Assembly (NCBI GenBank): GCA_037178675.1
Contig: JAYMGJ010000203.1
Coordinates: forward strand, 1-64,000
DNA: 64,000 bases
Reading direction: 5' to 3'
Origin: Scleroderma bovista
Lineage: Eukaryota > Basidiomycota > Agaricomycetes > Boletales > Sclerodermataceae
The notes beneath the pieces are model-generated. The model did not search any database. It worked only from the letters and a program-made list of their open reading frames with translations, and had not been told where the DNA came from. Shown here in pieces: positions 41,161-53,133 of this stretch. The translations under genes were made by a program, and so were the position numbers. How positions within the stretch are numbered: position 1 is the stretch's first letter; every line of letters begins with the position of its first letter.

Positions 41161-42990
41161 CTGATCCATCCTTCCCTAGACGTTCTGGTCGTACTAAAGT
41201 CGTACCGACTAGACCTGATAATGTCTATGGTGAGAATGTGCATCCTGTAGAGGCTGAGAAACTCGCCGAAGCAGAGAGTAAAGCACAGGAGGATCCAATG
41301 ACCTTAGGATTTGGGACTCAAGGAGAGAGTCATGACCTCGTGGATTTGCATCGCCTACATCATGAGTTTGGTTCAGATTTCTTGAACTTTCTTATGGCGA
41401 AAGCTGAACCACTTTCTTCACGGATTCCTGTTCAGTATAGGGATATTTTGAGATTATCAGCCGATGAGAAAAAGGCTTGGGATAGTGCCTGTCAAGACGA
41501 GATAGATGCACTCTGGAAGTGCCAAGTCTGGTCGCTTACCAACCTTCCTCTAAATCGTAAACCAGTTAAGTGTCGCTGGGTTTTTGCTGTAAAGTCTGAC
41601 GGTCGCAAACGAGCCCGTCTAGTAGCAAAAGGTTTTTCACAGGAATACGGAATAGATTATGAAGACGTTTTCTCACCCGTAGCAAGATTCGAATCTGTTC
41701 GAATTATTCTTGCCCTGGCTGCGCAGAACGCTTGGAGTCTACAAGCTTTGGACGTAAAAACTGCCTTCCTATACAGTAACCTCGAAGAGGAGATCTATAT
41801 GGAACAGCCAGAAGGCTTCGTTAAGAAGGGAAGAGATGAGAAGAAAGTATACCGTCTCTTGAAAGCTCTTTATGGTTTAAAGCAAGCCGCTTTAGCGTGG
41901 AATATTGAGCTTCACAAGTCTCTTCAAAAACTAGGCTTTAACCGCGTCGTTTCAGATGCTGGGATTTATGTTCACCAGGGAGTAACCGGGAACAAAAAGG
42001 TCAAAGTTCTACTCATCCTGATCATCTACGTTGATGATGTTCTTTTTACTGGCTCTGACCAGAAATATCTCGGGATGATGAAAGAGAAATTTATGAAGGT
42101 CGGAATGCCGCGACCTTGGGGCTGCTAAAGAATATCTTGGAATGGAAATCCAAAGAAACCCATCAACTGGTTCTTTAATCGTTGATCAGGTGAAGTACTT
42201 GGACAAAATTCTAAAGCGATTCGATATGCAGGATTGTAACCCTGCTAATACCCCACTTCCAGAGAAATATGATCCAGTCGCGAGTATAGGGGAGACCTCT
42301 CCCAAATTGCGCTCACAGTATCAATCTGTCATAGGATCTCTTCTCTATCTGATGCTTGGAACGAGACCTGACATTGCATTTGCTGTCATCAAGATGTCTC
42401 AGTTCTCTGCGAGTCCAACAGAGGACCACCTTAATCATGCCAAGTATATCTTTCGCTATCTTCGAGCGAACAGAGAATGTGGCATTGAGTTTAAAAGGGA
42501 ATCCTCGTTGCGAGTGGAGGGGTATGTCGATGCCGATTGGGCTTCTGACAGAAATGACCGGAAATCCTGTACGGGTTTTACCGTGTTGTTTAATACCTCT
42601 CCAGTTTCCTGGGTTAGCCGGAAACAGAAGACTGTTGCTACTTCAGCCACTGAAGCTGAGTATATGGCTCTTTCTGACGCCGCGAAACAGATATGTTGGA
42701 TCAAGTCTTTACTTGAGGAGTTGTCTTTTGACATTCCACCCGTCGTTCTCTATGAGGACAATATGGGCTCCATATTCTTAGCGCAAAATCCCGCGCAAGA
42801 GAGACAAACGAAACATATCGATATTCGTCATCATTTTATTCGCGAATGCGTTCAAGAAAGAAAGGTCATTCAATTATGACATATCTCTACTGATAAACAG
42901 TTAGCAGATGTCTTTACTAAAGCCCTTGGCAAAGTCAAGTTCCTAGGCTTTAAGAGTTTTCTTGTTACCGACTTGACACGTATCAAGTCT
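41161..42990 (+). pseudogene. pol: Element 2 Pol, part 3: RT and RNase H
   Basis: Resumes after element 4 in the integrase-RT linker (RSGRTKVVPTRPDNVYGENV). RT has KCRWVFAVKSDGRKRARLVA, LDVKTAFLYSNLEEEIYMEQ and an intact IIYVDDVLF box. A one-base loss near 42110 shifts the frame before EYLGMEIQRNPS. RNase H follows (GYVDADWASDRNDRKSCTGF, TSATEAEYMAL, TKHIDIRHHFIRECV). A TGA at 42877-42879 interrupts QL-HISTDKQLADVFTKAL, where CGA (Arg) is expected. The end of Pol is followed by the polypurine run and the 3' LTR. Confidence 0.9.
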
Positions 42991-42997
42991 GGGGGAG

Positions 42998-43579
42998 TGT
43001 TGAGAAAGTAAGTGCTTAGTCATCACTAGCACATGACTTCTCTCTAGAGCCTTGACACGTGATGTGTCTGGACTCGTCATCTTCCATGTGATTCTATGAG
43101 TCACATGACCGGTTACCAAAGTACCGACTAACCGGAGTCATATCCCTTATCTATGACGTATCAAGATAAGGAGAGATAATGTTCCTTCTGGAACATTCCT
43201 ATGGGTCGTTCTAGACCGTTTTCTTATCTCTTATCTTACCTATGACTCACTGTGGCCTTCTACGAGTTTCTACGAGTTTCCACAGGACTACTATGTTAGG
43301 AAGGTACTTATCTACCTATCCGTTTATGGATTCACAGAGACTTCTTACTTTACATGGTCTGTGCACAGCTCAGACGTATAAATACCCTTATGCTTCTTGG
43401 TAGCAGAGTAGGATTTTACCCACTACGTTTTATCCTCTGTTCTATTCAAGAACTCTTTAACCACCTTCGGTTAATCCCTCCAAGTTTGAACCAACTAGCA
43501 AGAGTGAGTTGATAACTTCTATTGTCATTCTTGTCTAGGCCCGCTGTGCTTGTCTATCTCCAGACAGTACTTCCCATTA
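42998..43579 (+). repeat. Element 2 3' LTR
   Basis: 582 bp, same length as the 5' LTR, with four differences including the last bases (ccatta versus ctgtta). Confidence 0.95.
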
Positions 43580-43584
43580 GTAGT

Positions 43585-44740
43585 AACCTCAGTAGATGTT
43601 CAAGCTACTGTATTAGAGTAATACCTGTAGTAACTACTACAAGTTAGTATGAGTAAGAATGAGTGTGTGTGGACTACTTACCCTCAGTAGATGTTCAAGC
43701 TACTGAGGGACTAATGGAAAATACTACTGTGTATGTACGCTAGGAAGGCTTATGTAAGCCGTGCGGTCACGCGCCCAAGTACTTAGTAACGCGTGCTGGT
43801 TAATTTACAACAAAAATGTGCCTCCTACAGGCGAAATGGAGGACTTGAGGGCACCAATGAGTGCTGTGGAGGGGTCTGAGGGGTCTACCACCCAAGCTCC
43901 TGGGCTGAAATGGCTAGAAGACACTGTAAACAAGTTAGCAAAGCCATCCAATTGATCCAATTGATCCAGATCACACCATCAAGGCAACTCGACCCCCAAA
44001 CTCGAGTTTGGAGGCAAGATGATCAAATTGGAGGTTAGAAGGGACAAAGAGTGGATGGATGGGGACGGACATACCTGCCAAAGGGTCCCGAGTTACCTGC
44101 TCGACCCACCAACTCAAATTGCGCCTCCTACAGGCAAAACAGACGACTTGAGGGAGCCAACTTGTGGCCAAAACGGGTATTCACGCTGCAACAACCTGGA
44201 GACCTGTAAAGACGGCTGTAAAAGAACAATAAAAGGAGAAAAATGTCAGCTAAAGCAAACAGAATCAAAGGCTCACCTTGTCCAGTCGAAACAGACAGCA
44301 ACAAGAGCTGTAGTGTTGATTATAGCAATGCAAAGGCCGCAATGGAGTCATGTGACCCGTCTCTCATGGCCAGTGTGCAATGCAGCACAAAGGGACTCAC
44401 CGCGCACTGCAACACATTTGATCGTCGCGACCTCTGGTCCACGGTCACACCTAATATATTTTGTGTTCGACCCCCTGCTCATTCATTGGAAGAAGTCGAA
44501 AATCCATCCGACCACAGCGTGATCAAGACAGACAACCTGCCAAGCACCTCCATCACCAATCTTACTGCTACCAAAGCAGACACTGCAACCAACGCGCACA
44601 CCACCACTTACCAAAGCACGGATGGCACTGCCACATGCACAAGTTTTGCAATGGACTCAAGCATTGCACATTGAGTGGGTGCATTATACCATTCATTTTC
44701 TATATCATAGGTATGCAAACCTATACTATACCCTTTTACT
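43585..44740. other. Unassigned repeat debris
   Basis: No supported gene. Near-identical modules recur: cctcagtagatgttcaagct at 43587 and 43682, the latter forming a hairpin with stem ccctcagtag / ctactgaggg, and gcctcctacaggcgaaatgg-type modules at about 43818 and 44123. ORFs at 43761-44674 are short and show no known domain. Probably old retroelement sequence. Confidence 0.4.
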
Positions 44741-45185
44741 AAGGACTACTCGTCGAGTGGGTGTGTTGAAATTCCTACTCAGTCACTATCATTCTTTAGG
44801 ACTTGTGTTAGTTTCCTTATTTGTGTGTCGAGCATCCTTATGTAAGCATGGAGTATTTTCATCTGCTCGAGGATTCCTTTCACCTCAGTGTTCCAAATGA
44901 GACACTGAGGTAAGACATCTAGTCACCACTTTCTTTTACTTAGTACTAACCTACTTATTAGTTTGCCTCTGAGCTAGGTTAGGTATGTTGAGGCTGACAT
45001 AGCCACAAGCTGGCAACCACGCTCCTAAACCCCTAAATACACAGTATATAGCTTGAGTAGAATAGGGGGGCTAAAAAGGGATCTGCTCACCCCCCACTCT
45101 GTCTGATCCTGAGTCTCTCAGCCTAGCTAAGCTTCTGCTTCTGCGCCCGCTCCCGCGGACCCACTTCTCACACTGAATCACAACA
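44740..45185 (+). mobile_element. Degenerate copia 3' end and LTR, element-1-like
   Basis: The junction aaggactactcgtcgagtggg, then tgtgttgaaattcc, closely matches the 3' internal end and LTR start of element 1. The LTR-like part from 44769 carries the inverted repeat cctcagtgt / acactgagg, a tatatag sequence near 45050 and ends near aatcacaaca at about 45185. No matching second LTR is visible, so it is a truncated element or diverged solo LTR. Confidence 0.6.
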
Positions 45186-45615
45186 AGGTATCATACAGTT
45201 AGTGTTCCACACCAGACACTGAGTTTGCCTCTGAGCTAGTTCCCTGCACAAGCCATCTAACAAAAGTTGTTGAGGTACACAACAACACAAACATTATGGA
45301 ATGGAGTCAAGCAATGATGGGACAACACAACAGGGTGCAGTAAATGTGTGCTAATGGATACTTAGATGGATGTAAGATATGTTCCCAACTCTGCTGTCAC
45401 ATTTTGCAGGCAGAGGAAACCCCAATACACAATCGAGATCCTTGAACTGATGCAGCAAAGCTGTTAAGTACATAGTACTCAATGTCATCATAGTACATAC
45501 GCAGCACATAGGTGGAGGCGATGGATATGGTGGACGGAGACAGGCAGGAGACAGGCAGTACCATAGAATGCACAACCAGACAAATGGGGACATGGAACCA
45601 ACCTACGAACACTAT
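45186..45615. other. Boundary between repeats and gene island
   Basis: No gene. A block similar to part of the preceding LTR recurs (gtgttccacaccagacactg with tttgcctctgagctag). The right part presumably holds the 3' untranslated region of RPL19. Confidence 0.45.
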
Positions 45616-46318
45616 TTACACTTGCCCATCTGCCTCGTGTTCTACAGCCAGGATTGCCTGGCGCTTTTCGCGCAGCCGTTCAGCGCGGCGTTCTCGGATG
45701 GCCTGTGAGAAGGTCAATGATGATGGGCACATATGGGAGACAGCGATGACATACTTTGTTCTTAACACGACGAGCCTCCATCTGGTCACTGAGAACCTTG
45801 GTACGGTTCTTCTCTGCCTTGGCTTTGTGAATGTACTCCATGAGAACACGCTTGTTTTTGAATACATTACCCTTCGATTTCTGGTAAAGGGAGTGGTACC
45901 TGTGGAGATAAATTCAGTGGTTCATAATCGAAAAAAAAAAAAAAAAACAAGCAATGACGCACAAGTGTTTGTCGATCTTGCCTGCTTCCCTGTACTTCCT
46001 CAACAACCGCCTCAATACTCTCTGTCTGCGCATCCATTGCACCTTCGTCGGCAACCTCGCCTCAGCTGTACCCTTCCTCTTACCAGGACCAGTATGGCGA
46101 CCTTTTCTCTTGGCAGCATGCAGCTCCCGTGTGCGGGCGCGCGAGTGGATAACAGTAGGTTTTATGATCACTCGGCCCTCTTTGATGAGCTTTTTGACGT
46201 GTGCGCGCGAGTTTGCGTTTCCGATTTCTGACTGTTCTGCAGGGTCAAGCCAGATCTTGCGTTTTCCGACTCCGGCGACGGAGGCGGCGAGTCGCTTCTG
46301 GGAGCGGAGGTTGACCAT
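45616..46318 (-). CDS. RPL19: 60S ribosomal protein L19 (eL19)
   Basis: Structural protein of the large cytosolic ribosomal subunit. Exons 46318-45963, 45899-45755 and 45702-45616 give 195 residues, the normal length. The N-terminus [20 protein letters not shown] and the basic block [18 protein letters not shown] are diagnostic. The C-terminal helix is Arg/Lys-rich ([18 protein letters not shown]). The first intron (45900-45962) contains a run of 17 T on the coding strand as polypyrimidine tract. The ATG follows cgacaag, preceded upstream by a gtgaga donor-like site near 46385, so a 5'-UTR intron ending at the ATG is likely, as is common for ribosomal protein genes. It lies about 390 bp downstream of the DRS2 stop on the same strand. 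Confidence 0.97.
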
Positions 46319-46708
46319 CTTGTCGAAATTGATTGATTCGTTGGTCAGACAACAGAACGCAAAGAATGGATGGCTACATCTCACCTTGAGCTTGTAGCGT
46401 TGAGGTCGTGGAGGGAGTTGTGTAGATGCAGGAATATGTGGGTGGTGGCTGATTACATAACTCTATCAGCCACTGGATTGGTCAGCCGCGACTGTGCAGT
46501 TCTTAGTAAGCGGTAAACATGTCCACACAACTCCTCTTGGGATGATAAAAACAGCAACCTCTGGGGCAAAAGAATCTATCACGATGGTTCCATTAGTCCA
46601 TATAGCTAAAGTACACAGTATTACTGTCGAACACATCTATTTGTCTGTGTCCATGTATTACTCGACGAACATCTCCAACACACGGAACCGGGGTACGGGG
46701 TAATATAT
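46319..46708. promoter_or_regulatory. RPL19 promoter region
   Basis: 390 bp between the DRS2 stop and the RPL19 start. It should hold the DRS2 3' end, the RPL19 promoter and its putative 5'-UTR intron. I see no further ORF. Confidence 0.4.
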
Positions 46709-49700
46709 TCAATATCCCGACGGTCGAGCCTCCGTCTTCGACGTATCGTATGCACGTATAAGCCGTGTTTGGTCTTGACGACCACCTTCCGTCTGACTGA
46801 ACGCGAAACCACGATTGCGCCGCATTCGTTGGACCGCACGAACCTTTTTGATAGCCTTTTGGAACCTGTAACATGTACATTAGTCAACAACACAGCGCAG
46901 TGAGGGAGAAGGAAACGGGACATACTGTTCTTGACGCGGCCGGTAATCAGGAATATTATACTTTTGCAGCTCCTGTGCAATATGGTACGACAGAGGCATG
47001 TATGTGCGACGGTAACTGCAACAGCATCATCCGGTGAGTGAAGGGCAGGCTATCAGCAGAAAGGACCGACTATTTCCAGGCGAAGTCCCGGGCAAGGCAA
47101 ATCAATGGCACCAATAAGAGCAGGAAGTAAACGACAGCATCGGTCCATAAGCGAGGGACAAGGCCATAGTACTCGGTGGAGAACCCAATCATAGGAGCTA
47201 TCCACGCATACAGAGGAAGGAAGATCATCGTGAAAACGAATGAACCCGGAATGGCTATGGAAGGGAAAGTCAGCTAACACCTTTGAAGCAGTAAGGTAAC
47301 TCACCAGCTACAGTGTATTTTGTCCATAAACTAGAGTATTGTTAGCGCATTGAGACCCGAGGAAACGAGAAAACCCACTCCGAGATTAGCGCAGCTTTCC
47401 CGAGTACGGTTAGAAGTACCGTGAGATACAAGGTTGTTCCCCAGAACCAATGCTGAGAGTCAAGCCCAGTGGCCTGCTTCAGGTCACCCCAAAACAGAAT
47501 AACAGTGAACCCGAAGAGAATCTACCCAAGGTTGTGTCAGCGACACCTTATAGAGAACATCGTACTCACCAAACTATGATACAGCGCGTTCGCTACCCAT
47601 AACCAGAACGCCGTCTTCGTAAAGAACACGTTCTTCTGACCAAGCATGTACAGCTGTGGATAGCGGTCCAAGACTCGGGCAGACACGAATTGATCAAAAA
47701 TACCAATGACGAAGGGCGGCAAGACAGTAAAAATGACGTTATAAAATGAGATTGTCCATGACTCATATGCAATCTGGCCAGAGAAATTGTTGAGGAATGA
47801 GTACTACAGCGAGGCCGTCAGCTCAATCACTCGCAGCGCAAAAATCAAGACGCACCCAAAACTGCGTCATGTACAAAGTAATGTTTTTGTAGAAAGAATC
47901 TGATGATCCGCCTCAGATTGACAAGTGTTCCAGAAAGCGGGTGCCAACCTAACACGTACAAAGAATGAGTTTCGATAGCCGCTGATAGCTCCAAGCACCA
48001 TGGACAAGCAAGAGTTTTTTGAGATAGCGGAATTGCGAGATTGCGATGTCCGAAGATCGAGCTGCTTGAAGACCCTATAGAAGAACAATTCAGTTAAATG
48101 TAATCCTTCCAACTGTTTTACATACCTCCACTCCTGAGATACCTATTCCAACGTGTGCAGCTTGGATCATGCTGACGTCGTTGGCACCGTCACCTATGGC
48201 CAGCAGGATGGAGTTCTGATTCTTTTTCACCAACTTCACGACAAGCGCTTTCTGCAGGGGAGAAACACGACCTGCTCGAAGTCGCCATTAGCGATTGTCA
48301 TTATGCTAAGAAACGGGGAACGCACAACAGATAACAGCCTTGCAGAGAAGGGCTAATTCAAGGAACGACTTCGACAATTCTTTCTCGAGTGCAAACCCGA
48401 GACTCTTGCCATCTGTAAGTCGTGCAGTGGAGTAGATGACTATGCACAATGAAAAAACGAACCAATGATGAGTGCAAGGTCCTCGAGTTCCCCGCTGCTC
48501 CGCTGATTCTTAATGGCCGACAATCTCTTTGAGATGAATTCCGCTGTGTCATTTGCATTATCCTCATTCACGATGACCTTCGTTCAGAGATTCAATAAAT
48601 ATCAACGATTACGACACACTTCCTACCCACCAAGTTCATAGACTCTGCAATCAGTCGACACGACATACCAATGTTGATCGCCGTCTCTTGCCGGTCTCCC
48701 GTAAGTACCCAAACCTACCAATCATGCGTGAGACCATCGACACTGGCCATGAATGTTTATAGAACGTGCCTTGATCCCAGCCATCTGCAACGTGTGGATA
48801 GTGTCTGGGACACCGTCCTGCAATTTGTCCTCGATGGCTGTCGCCCCAAGTAATGTGAGATCTTTCTCAATGAGCTCCGCCGCCTTTTCAAGCGCTTCTG
48901 AGCGTCCGCTGAGCGTTGCTGCAGCTTGGTCATATATTGTCGACCACTGGCGATATTCCGCTTCTGGGACATCGCGGTAGGCTATACAGAGCGTACGCAG
49001 CCCCTCAGTGGCATAGTCCTATGAGATAACAAGCGATAGATGAGACAGAGAGAGGATGCAAAGACATGTACTCAGTACCTCGAGATGTGCAAGCGTTTTC
49101 TCAGTAAAAGTCTGATGCTTTCCAAGTCGCTCAAGAATAACCGTGTCAGCACCTTTGCAATATAACTTGACCTTGCCATCGGGGGCGCGAACGACGGTTG
49201 ACATGCGCTTGCGAGAGGAGTTAAATTCACAGACGTTGAGGACTTCGTACTCGACAAGGGCACCACAGATATTGACAAATACAGAACGTGGTTTGCGCAT
49301 CTACAAATCACAATTGCGGGGTAGGCAAGGCAAACAGGTCGGCCAAACGGTGTGAGCGAGATAGTCACGAACGAACAAAGAATTCTCACATGAAACTGGT
49401 ATCCCAATAGTTCTGCCCCGGCCACAAGTGCTACTTCGTCGGGACTGCTTGCCTGATAATGGGTCTCGCCGTCGCGTACTTCAGGTATCACTGTATGACA
49501 CACTGCAAGGAGTGACATAAACTCGCGCGCGACTGCTGTTGCCCTGCTACGGTCCTCTTCACCGCTAGCCGAAAAAGGATCTGCTCCAGTGTCACTCTCG
49601 ACCGATCCCTCCAACAGAGCCCGCAGGTCGGCGAACGTACGCCAAACCTCCCTCCCGTCTTCGTCGCTCGAACGCGCCTCGTCAACCTCTTCCGTATATG

Positions 49701-51825
49701 CTACTCCACCGATGCTCGCTGCGCGAAAAACCATTTCATTCCTAGTCAGCGTGCCGGTCTTATCTGCAAATACAAACTCGACACGCCCGAGATCCTCCAC
49801 AAGGGAAGACGTGCGCACCACTGCCGGGGTATCGCGCAGCTCGTAGTACATGTCGAGGTCAGCACTAATAAGCGCCGCATGCTGAAGCCTCACAACCTCG
49901 ATCGTGACGATTAGAGATATCGGGATGAGGTTATTATAGAGGATTATGAATGTCAGGATGTCTGCAGTACAAACACGGCGCACAAGGGTCAGGCCACGCA
50001 AGACGTGGTAAATGAATGGGCTTACCCTCAATGAAAGCCTTGGCTGAGGGAAATCAGGGTAGGAATATTAAAAATGGATGTAAGGCATACCTCGACCTGT
50101 AAAAGTGCTTTCCTGGAATAAATACCACTGTTGACTCGATAGAAACCACTGTGGGTAAATGTAAATATAAGCAGAGGAACGCGTGGACAAATCTTGTGGT
50201 TCAGGACTGGTACATACCGTATTGATGGAAGCACCAATGGTCGAACCGATCGAGAGTGCAAGAAGGAATCCGAACAAGAAGATGATGTGAATGTTGACTT
50301 GCTTTTCTACCGCTGTTCGCTTGATAGGAGCAGCCCTGCGTCGCAGAATGGACATAAGTGCGACAGTCAGAGTACCTGGATTTCACACGGGACTCACGTC
50401 GCATTACGCATCAGCTTGGTTTCATGACCCGTAAAAATGACTATCCCGTAAACCCAAGGAGTGTTCCGCAGCTGTGCGCCACGAAGGAGAAGTTGGTCAG
50501 GACCTACTGGTACTTGTTTTGGCACGCCAGTATCCGTTACGAGATCAAAGGTGCCCTCGTATGTGTACAGCGAGTTATTTGGTTGCTCGGACCGCAGTGC
50601 ACCATGCAGGCGACCGACAAGTGATGGGGAAGTTAGCGAAGATGTGTGGGGGGAAGCCTGTTTGATTTTCAGGTTCGTTTCCCTGGAAAAGAGCATAAAT
50701 GCGATCGAAAACAGGACTGCGAAAAAGGTTCTAGAACATACCCGTCGAGATTTGATGTCTCTATATAGCAAAGACCCTCGGGTTCCGAGGAAGAAATGAG
50801 AACGAGGTCAGCCGGAATGAACTCATCTGACTCGACGCGGACAACATCGCCCACTTGGATGTCCTTCCACTTGCGCGAATCGAAGCCCAGCGATTGGTTT
50901 AAGACTTTGGCAATGCGTGCATTGAGCTCAGAGTCTGAATGATGACGTTTCTGTGGGTAACCGCAATGATTGAGACCATTGTTAGGACATCCTGACGAAG
51001 GCACAAACCAAATCCTCTTGTGTTTCTTTGAGAGCTGACGCAAGTAGGACAACGGCCAGAGGAACAATGGTGGTATACTTGTTCGTGGGGGATACGCCAG
51101 GTATTTGCTGTATGCATGCAGTGAACAAGAAGAACAAGTTTGCATACTTGGAGAATTGTTCTATACGTGAACTTGAGCATGCGTAAAAGCACTTCACGTT
51201 CTTACGAACCTTTGAAAAACTTGGGCACGAACGTGACAACATTATACTTGCTGGTTGAGACGAAGTTGGAGCAAAACTGGTCGTTCATTTCCGAATTATT
51301 GAGAGTAATGACGCGTTCGCCGATTGGGCCGGCCTCCTTCTCCCATGGCCATTTCCACTTCCACTTCTTCCGTTTGCGCATAGGGGTCCTTGGAGACTGT
51401 GGGGTGCCTGGGAAGGATGCACTGCCAGGGAAAGCGGTCTCACTTTCGAAATTCCATCCCTGGCTTGGGTGCGTACCTGGCGTGGATAGCGAGAGGGATG
51501 AGTCCAGTCCAGCCGGTGGAGCCGCTGAATGGGTGAGAGGGAGTCCACTTTCCTGCGACTGCATTGGAATTGGATGTGCGGAGGTCGTATGCGGAGAGAT
51601 AGCACCCTGTTGAGTAGCAGTAGGGGTCAAGTCAAGGAGGTCGTCGTCGTCGTCAAAGAATGGGTCCATCAGATGGGGCGCGTCCTGAGCTTGAGATTGT
51701 GTATTTGAGGACGGTGGATAGGTAGGATATGGATTGTTGGAACTGAGGCGAGAATGGTGACCGTATGGATGGGCAGCTGGATTGGCGGTATTGACCAGAG
51801 CCGCAAATGATTCTTCGCTGTCCAT
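46709..51825 (-). CDS. DRS2: P4-ATPase phospholipid flippase, Drs2/ATP8A type
   Basis: Type-IV P-type ATPase that flips aminophospholipids to the cytosolic leaflet of Golgi, endosome and plasma membranes, normally with a Cdc50 partner. Many small exons; start at 51825 ([11 protein letters not shown]). The cytosolic N-tail is long and contains an acidic [11 protein letters not shown] patch. Then come [32 protein letters not shown] and TM1-2 ([18 protein letters not shown]), the actuator region with [20 protein letters not shown]4 with the P4-specific LIPISL, the phosphorylation motif DKTGTLT (near 49760), [18 protein letters not shown], the nucleotide-binding [15 protein letters not shown], and hinge [11 protein letters not shown] (near 48170). 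TM segments lie at 47050-47900. The C-terminal tail [20 protein letters not shown] and AYDTSK matches the Drs2 regulatory tail, separating it from Dnf1/Neo1. The stop is at 46709-46711. No lesion is seen. Confidence 0.93.
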
Positions 51826-51973
51826 TGTAGTGGCCAGCGCCGCGCTCGTAAGCTGTAGGAATAATAGCTCGTGCAACGATGCTACGTCCGCAGACAATGT
51901 CGTGAGCCTGGTTAAAACCCTAAATAGTCCCGGACTGCTATGTAAGAACTTCACTCCGCAGCTTTATGTATGT

Positions 51974-52057
51974 GGTTCTGTAGTGTAGTGGTTATCACTC
52001 GGGATTTTGACGGCTGCTCATCTTCCCGAAACCCAGGTTCGAACCCTGGCAGGACCT
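51974..52057 (+). tRNA. tRNA-Gln (UUG) with a 12-bp intron
   Basis: Cloverleaf read by hand: acceptor ggttctg / caggacc, D arm gtgtagtggttatcac, anticodon stem cggga / tcccg, anticodon ttg (52007-52009) and T arm ccagg-ttcgaac-cctgg. An intron of about 12 bp (52011-52022) sits one base 3' of the anticodon, the canonical tRNA intron position. It is divergent from DRS2, 149 bp away. Confidence 0.9.
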
Positions 52058-52244
52058 CCACCTTTTTGCATCTCTTTACTTATCTCAACCAACGTTGGGT
52101 GCAACACAACAGCTCTATGGGGTAGGGGCACAGTACGTTACGGCTCTATTATTCCCTTGTTGCTAGCCAGTAGCGACTGGGCGACCACTGCATGTATGTC
52201 TATACATCGATCTTGGCAAAGCTCCAAGCACTTCCAGTAAGGAG

Positions 52245-53133
52245 TTAGTTACGAGCACTCCAAATCACCACCGCATGATTCACCTTCGTCGAGTTCTCAG
52301 TGCTCATTCGCCCCGACTGAAATATACTTGTGATTGAAGAAAGCGCGGGCATGCAACCAAATACGACGGTTCCATCTGAAGCTGCTGCTTCTTTCTCTGA
52401 TGGATCCAGGTATATTTTATTCCCACATACCGCCTATCAGAAATTGTGAGCATACAAAGGGAAGGTATTGCCCATCACTTACTGCTGAGCACGACGCGAC
52501 AAGACCCAGCATCTCAATCCCGGCATCAGCCAGTGCGGTACTTGCTGCGATCGACCCAGAAGCTATACACCCTTCAATTCCGTCGTTTTCAATAATGCAT
52601 ATAAAGACGTCGATCGTTGACTTGGGGAAAAGCTCCAAGCAGACAGACGAAACGACTGCCTGATGGACTGCAATGGCAATAGATCGGTCCTCAGCATCCT
52701 TAGTAGAACAGTCGATTTAAGTCACGAGTAGCACGAATAAATGGACTTGCACGAAGGGGCGCCCTCCTGCGGACACAGGAAAAAGGCGCAAACTTGACCT
52801 CTACATTTAACCGTCCCTTTTCGCTATAGGTCGTGGTCTTCGACTGCCGTGGCCCATACACTGCACAAGCAAGTTTTGTCCTCTCCGTTTCGATATACGC
52901 AGAACCATTTGCTTGGGTGATCAGTCCCGGCTGCAAGACTTCATAGATGGAGGGTAGATTCGTCAGTGAGAGGAAAATTAAGAGGTAGGATCCACACAGA
53001 TGGGTCGTATGTCAGTCGCTCCGCGATCGCGCCTGGGCATGCGCGCGTCTTCCTGGTCTGCATCGTCAAATATCGGTGAATGCGAGTCTTCAGGCCCATT
53101 GATACGTCTTCGGTCAAAGGAGGTCTGTGCCAT
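52245..53133 (-). CDS. MTR3: Exosome complex subunit Mtr3 (RNase PH-like)
   Basis: Ring subunit of the nuclear and cytoplasmic RNA exosome, needed for 3' processing and decay of rRNA, snoRNA and mRNA. Exons 53133-52998, 52938-52751, 52698-52483 and 52433-52245 give 242 residues, about the size of yeast Mtr3 (250). The RNase PH fold is clear: GLITQANGSAYIETERTKLA, VYGPRQSKTTTYSEKGRLNV, FAPFSCVRRRAPLR, CLELFPKSTIDVFICII and STALADAGIEMLGLVASCSA, then a C-terminal YLDPSEKEAAASDGTVVFGC part. Like other fungal ring subunits it is presumably catalytically inactive. Intron 2 (52699-52750) has a GC-AG boundary (gcaagt donor). An assignment to another RNase PH-like subunit is possible but less likely. 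Confidence 0.85.

Larger units (their letters stand above)
21865..43579 (+). mobile_element. Ty1/copia element 2, split by two nested copia elements
   Basis: 582-bp LTRs at both ends and a 5-bp target duplication, gtagt, at 21860-21864 and 43580-43584. Its own DNA is about 8.4 kb; the rest is element 3 (27074-32065) and element 4 (32845-41160). Order: LTR, primer-binding site, three extra ORFs, gag, then pol in three pieces. It is dead: an in-frame TGA after gag, two insertions, a missing integrase-RT linker, a frameshift near 42110 and a TGA at 42877. A polypurine run (gggggag) precedes the 3' LTR. Confidence 0.95.

Noticed and set aside
46494..46980. ORFs across the DRS2 3' end in other frames
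   Set aside because: The DRS2 tail reads in a different frame with a clear family match and stops at 46709; these ORFs are shadows.
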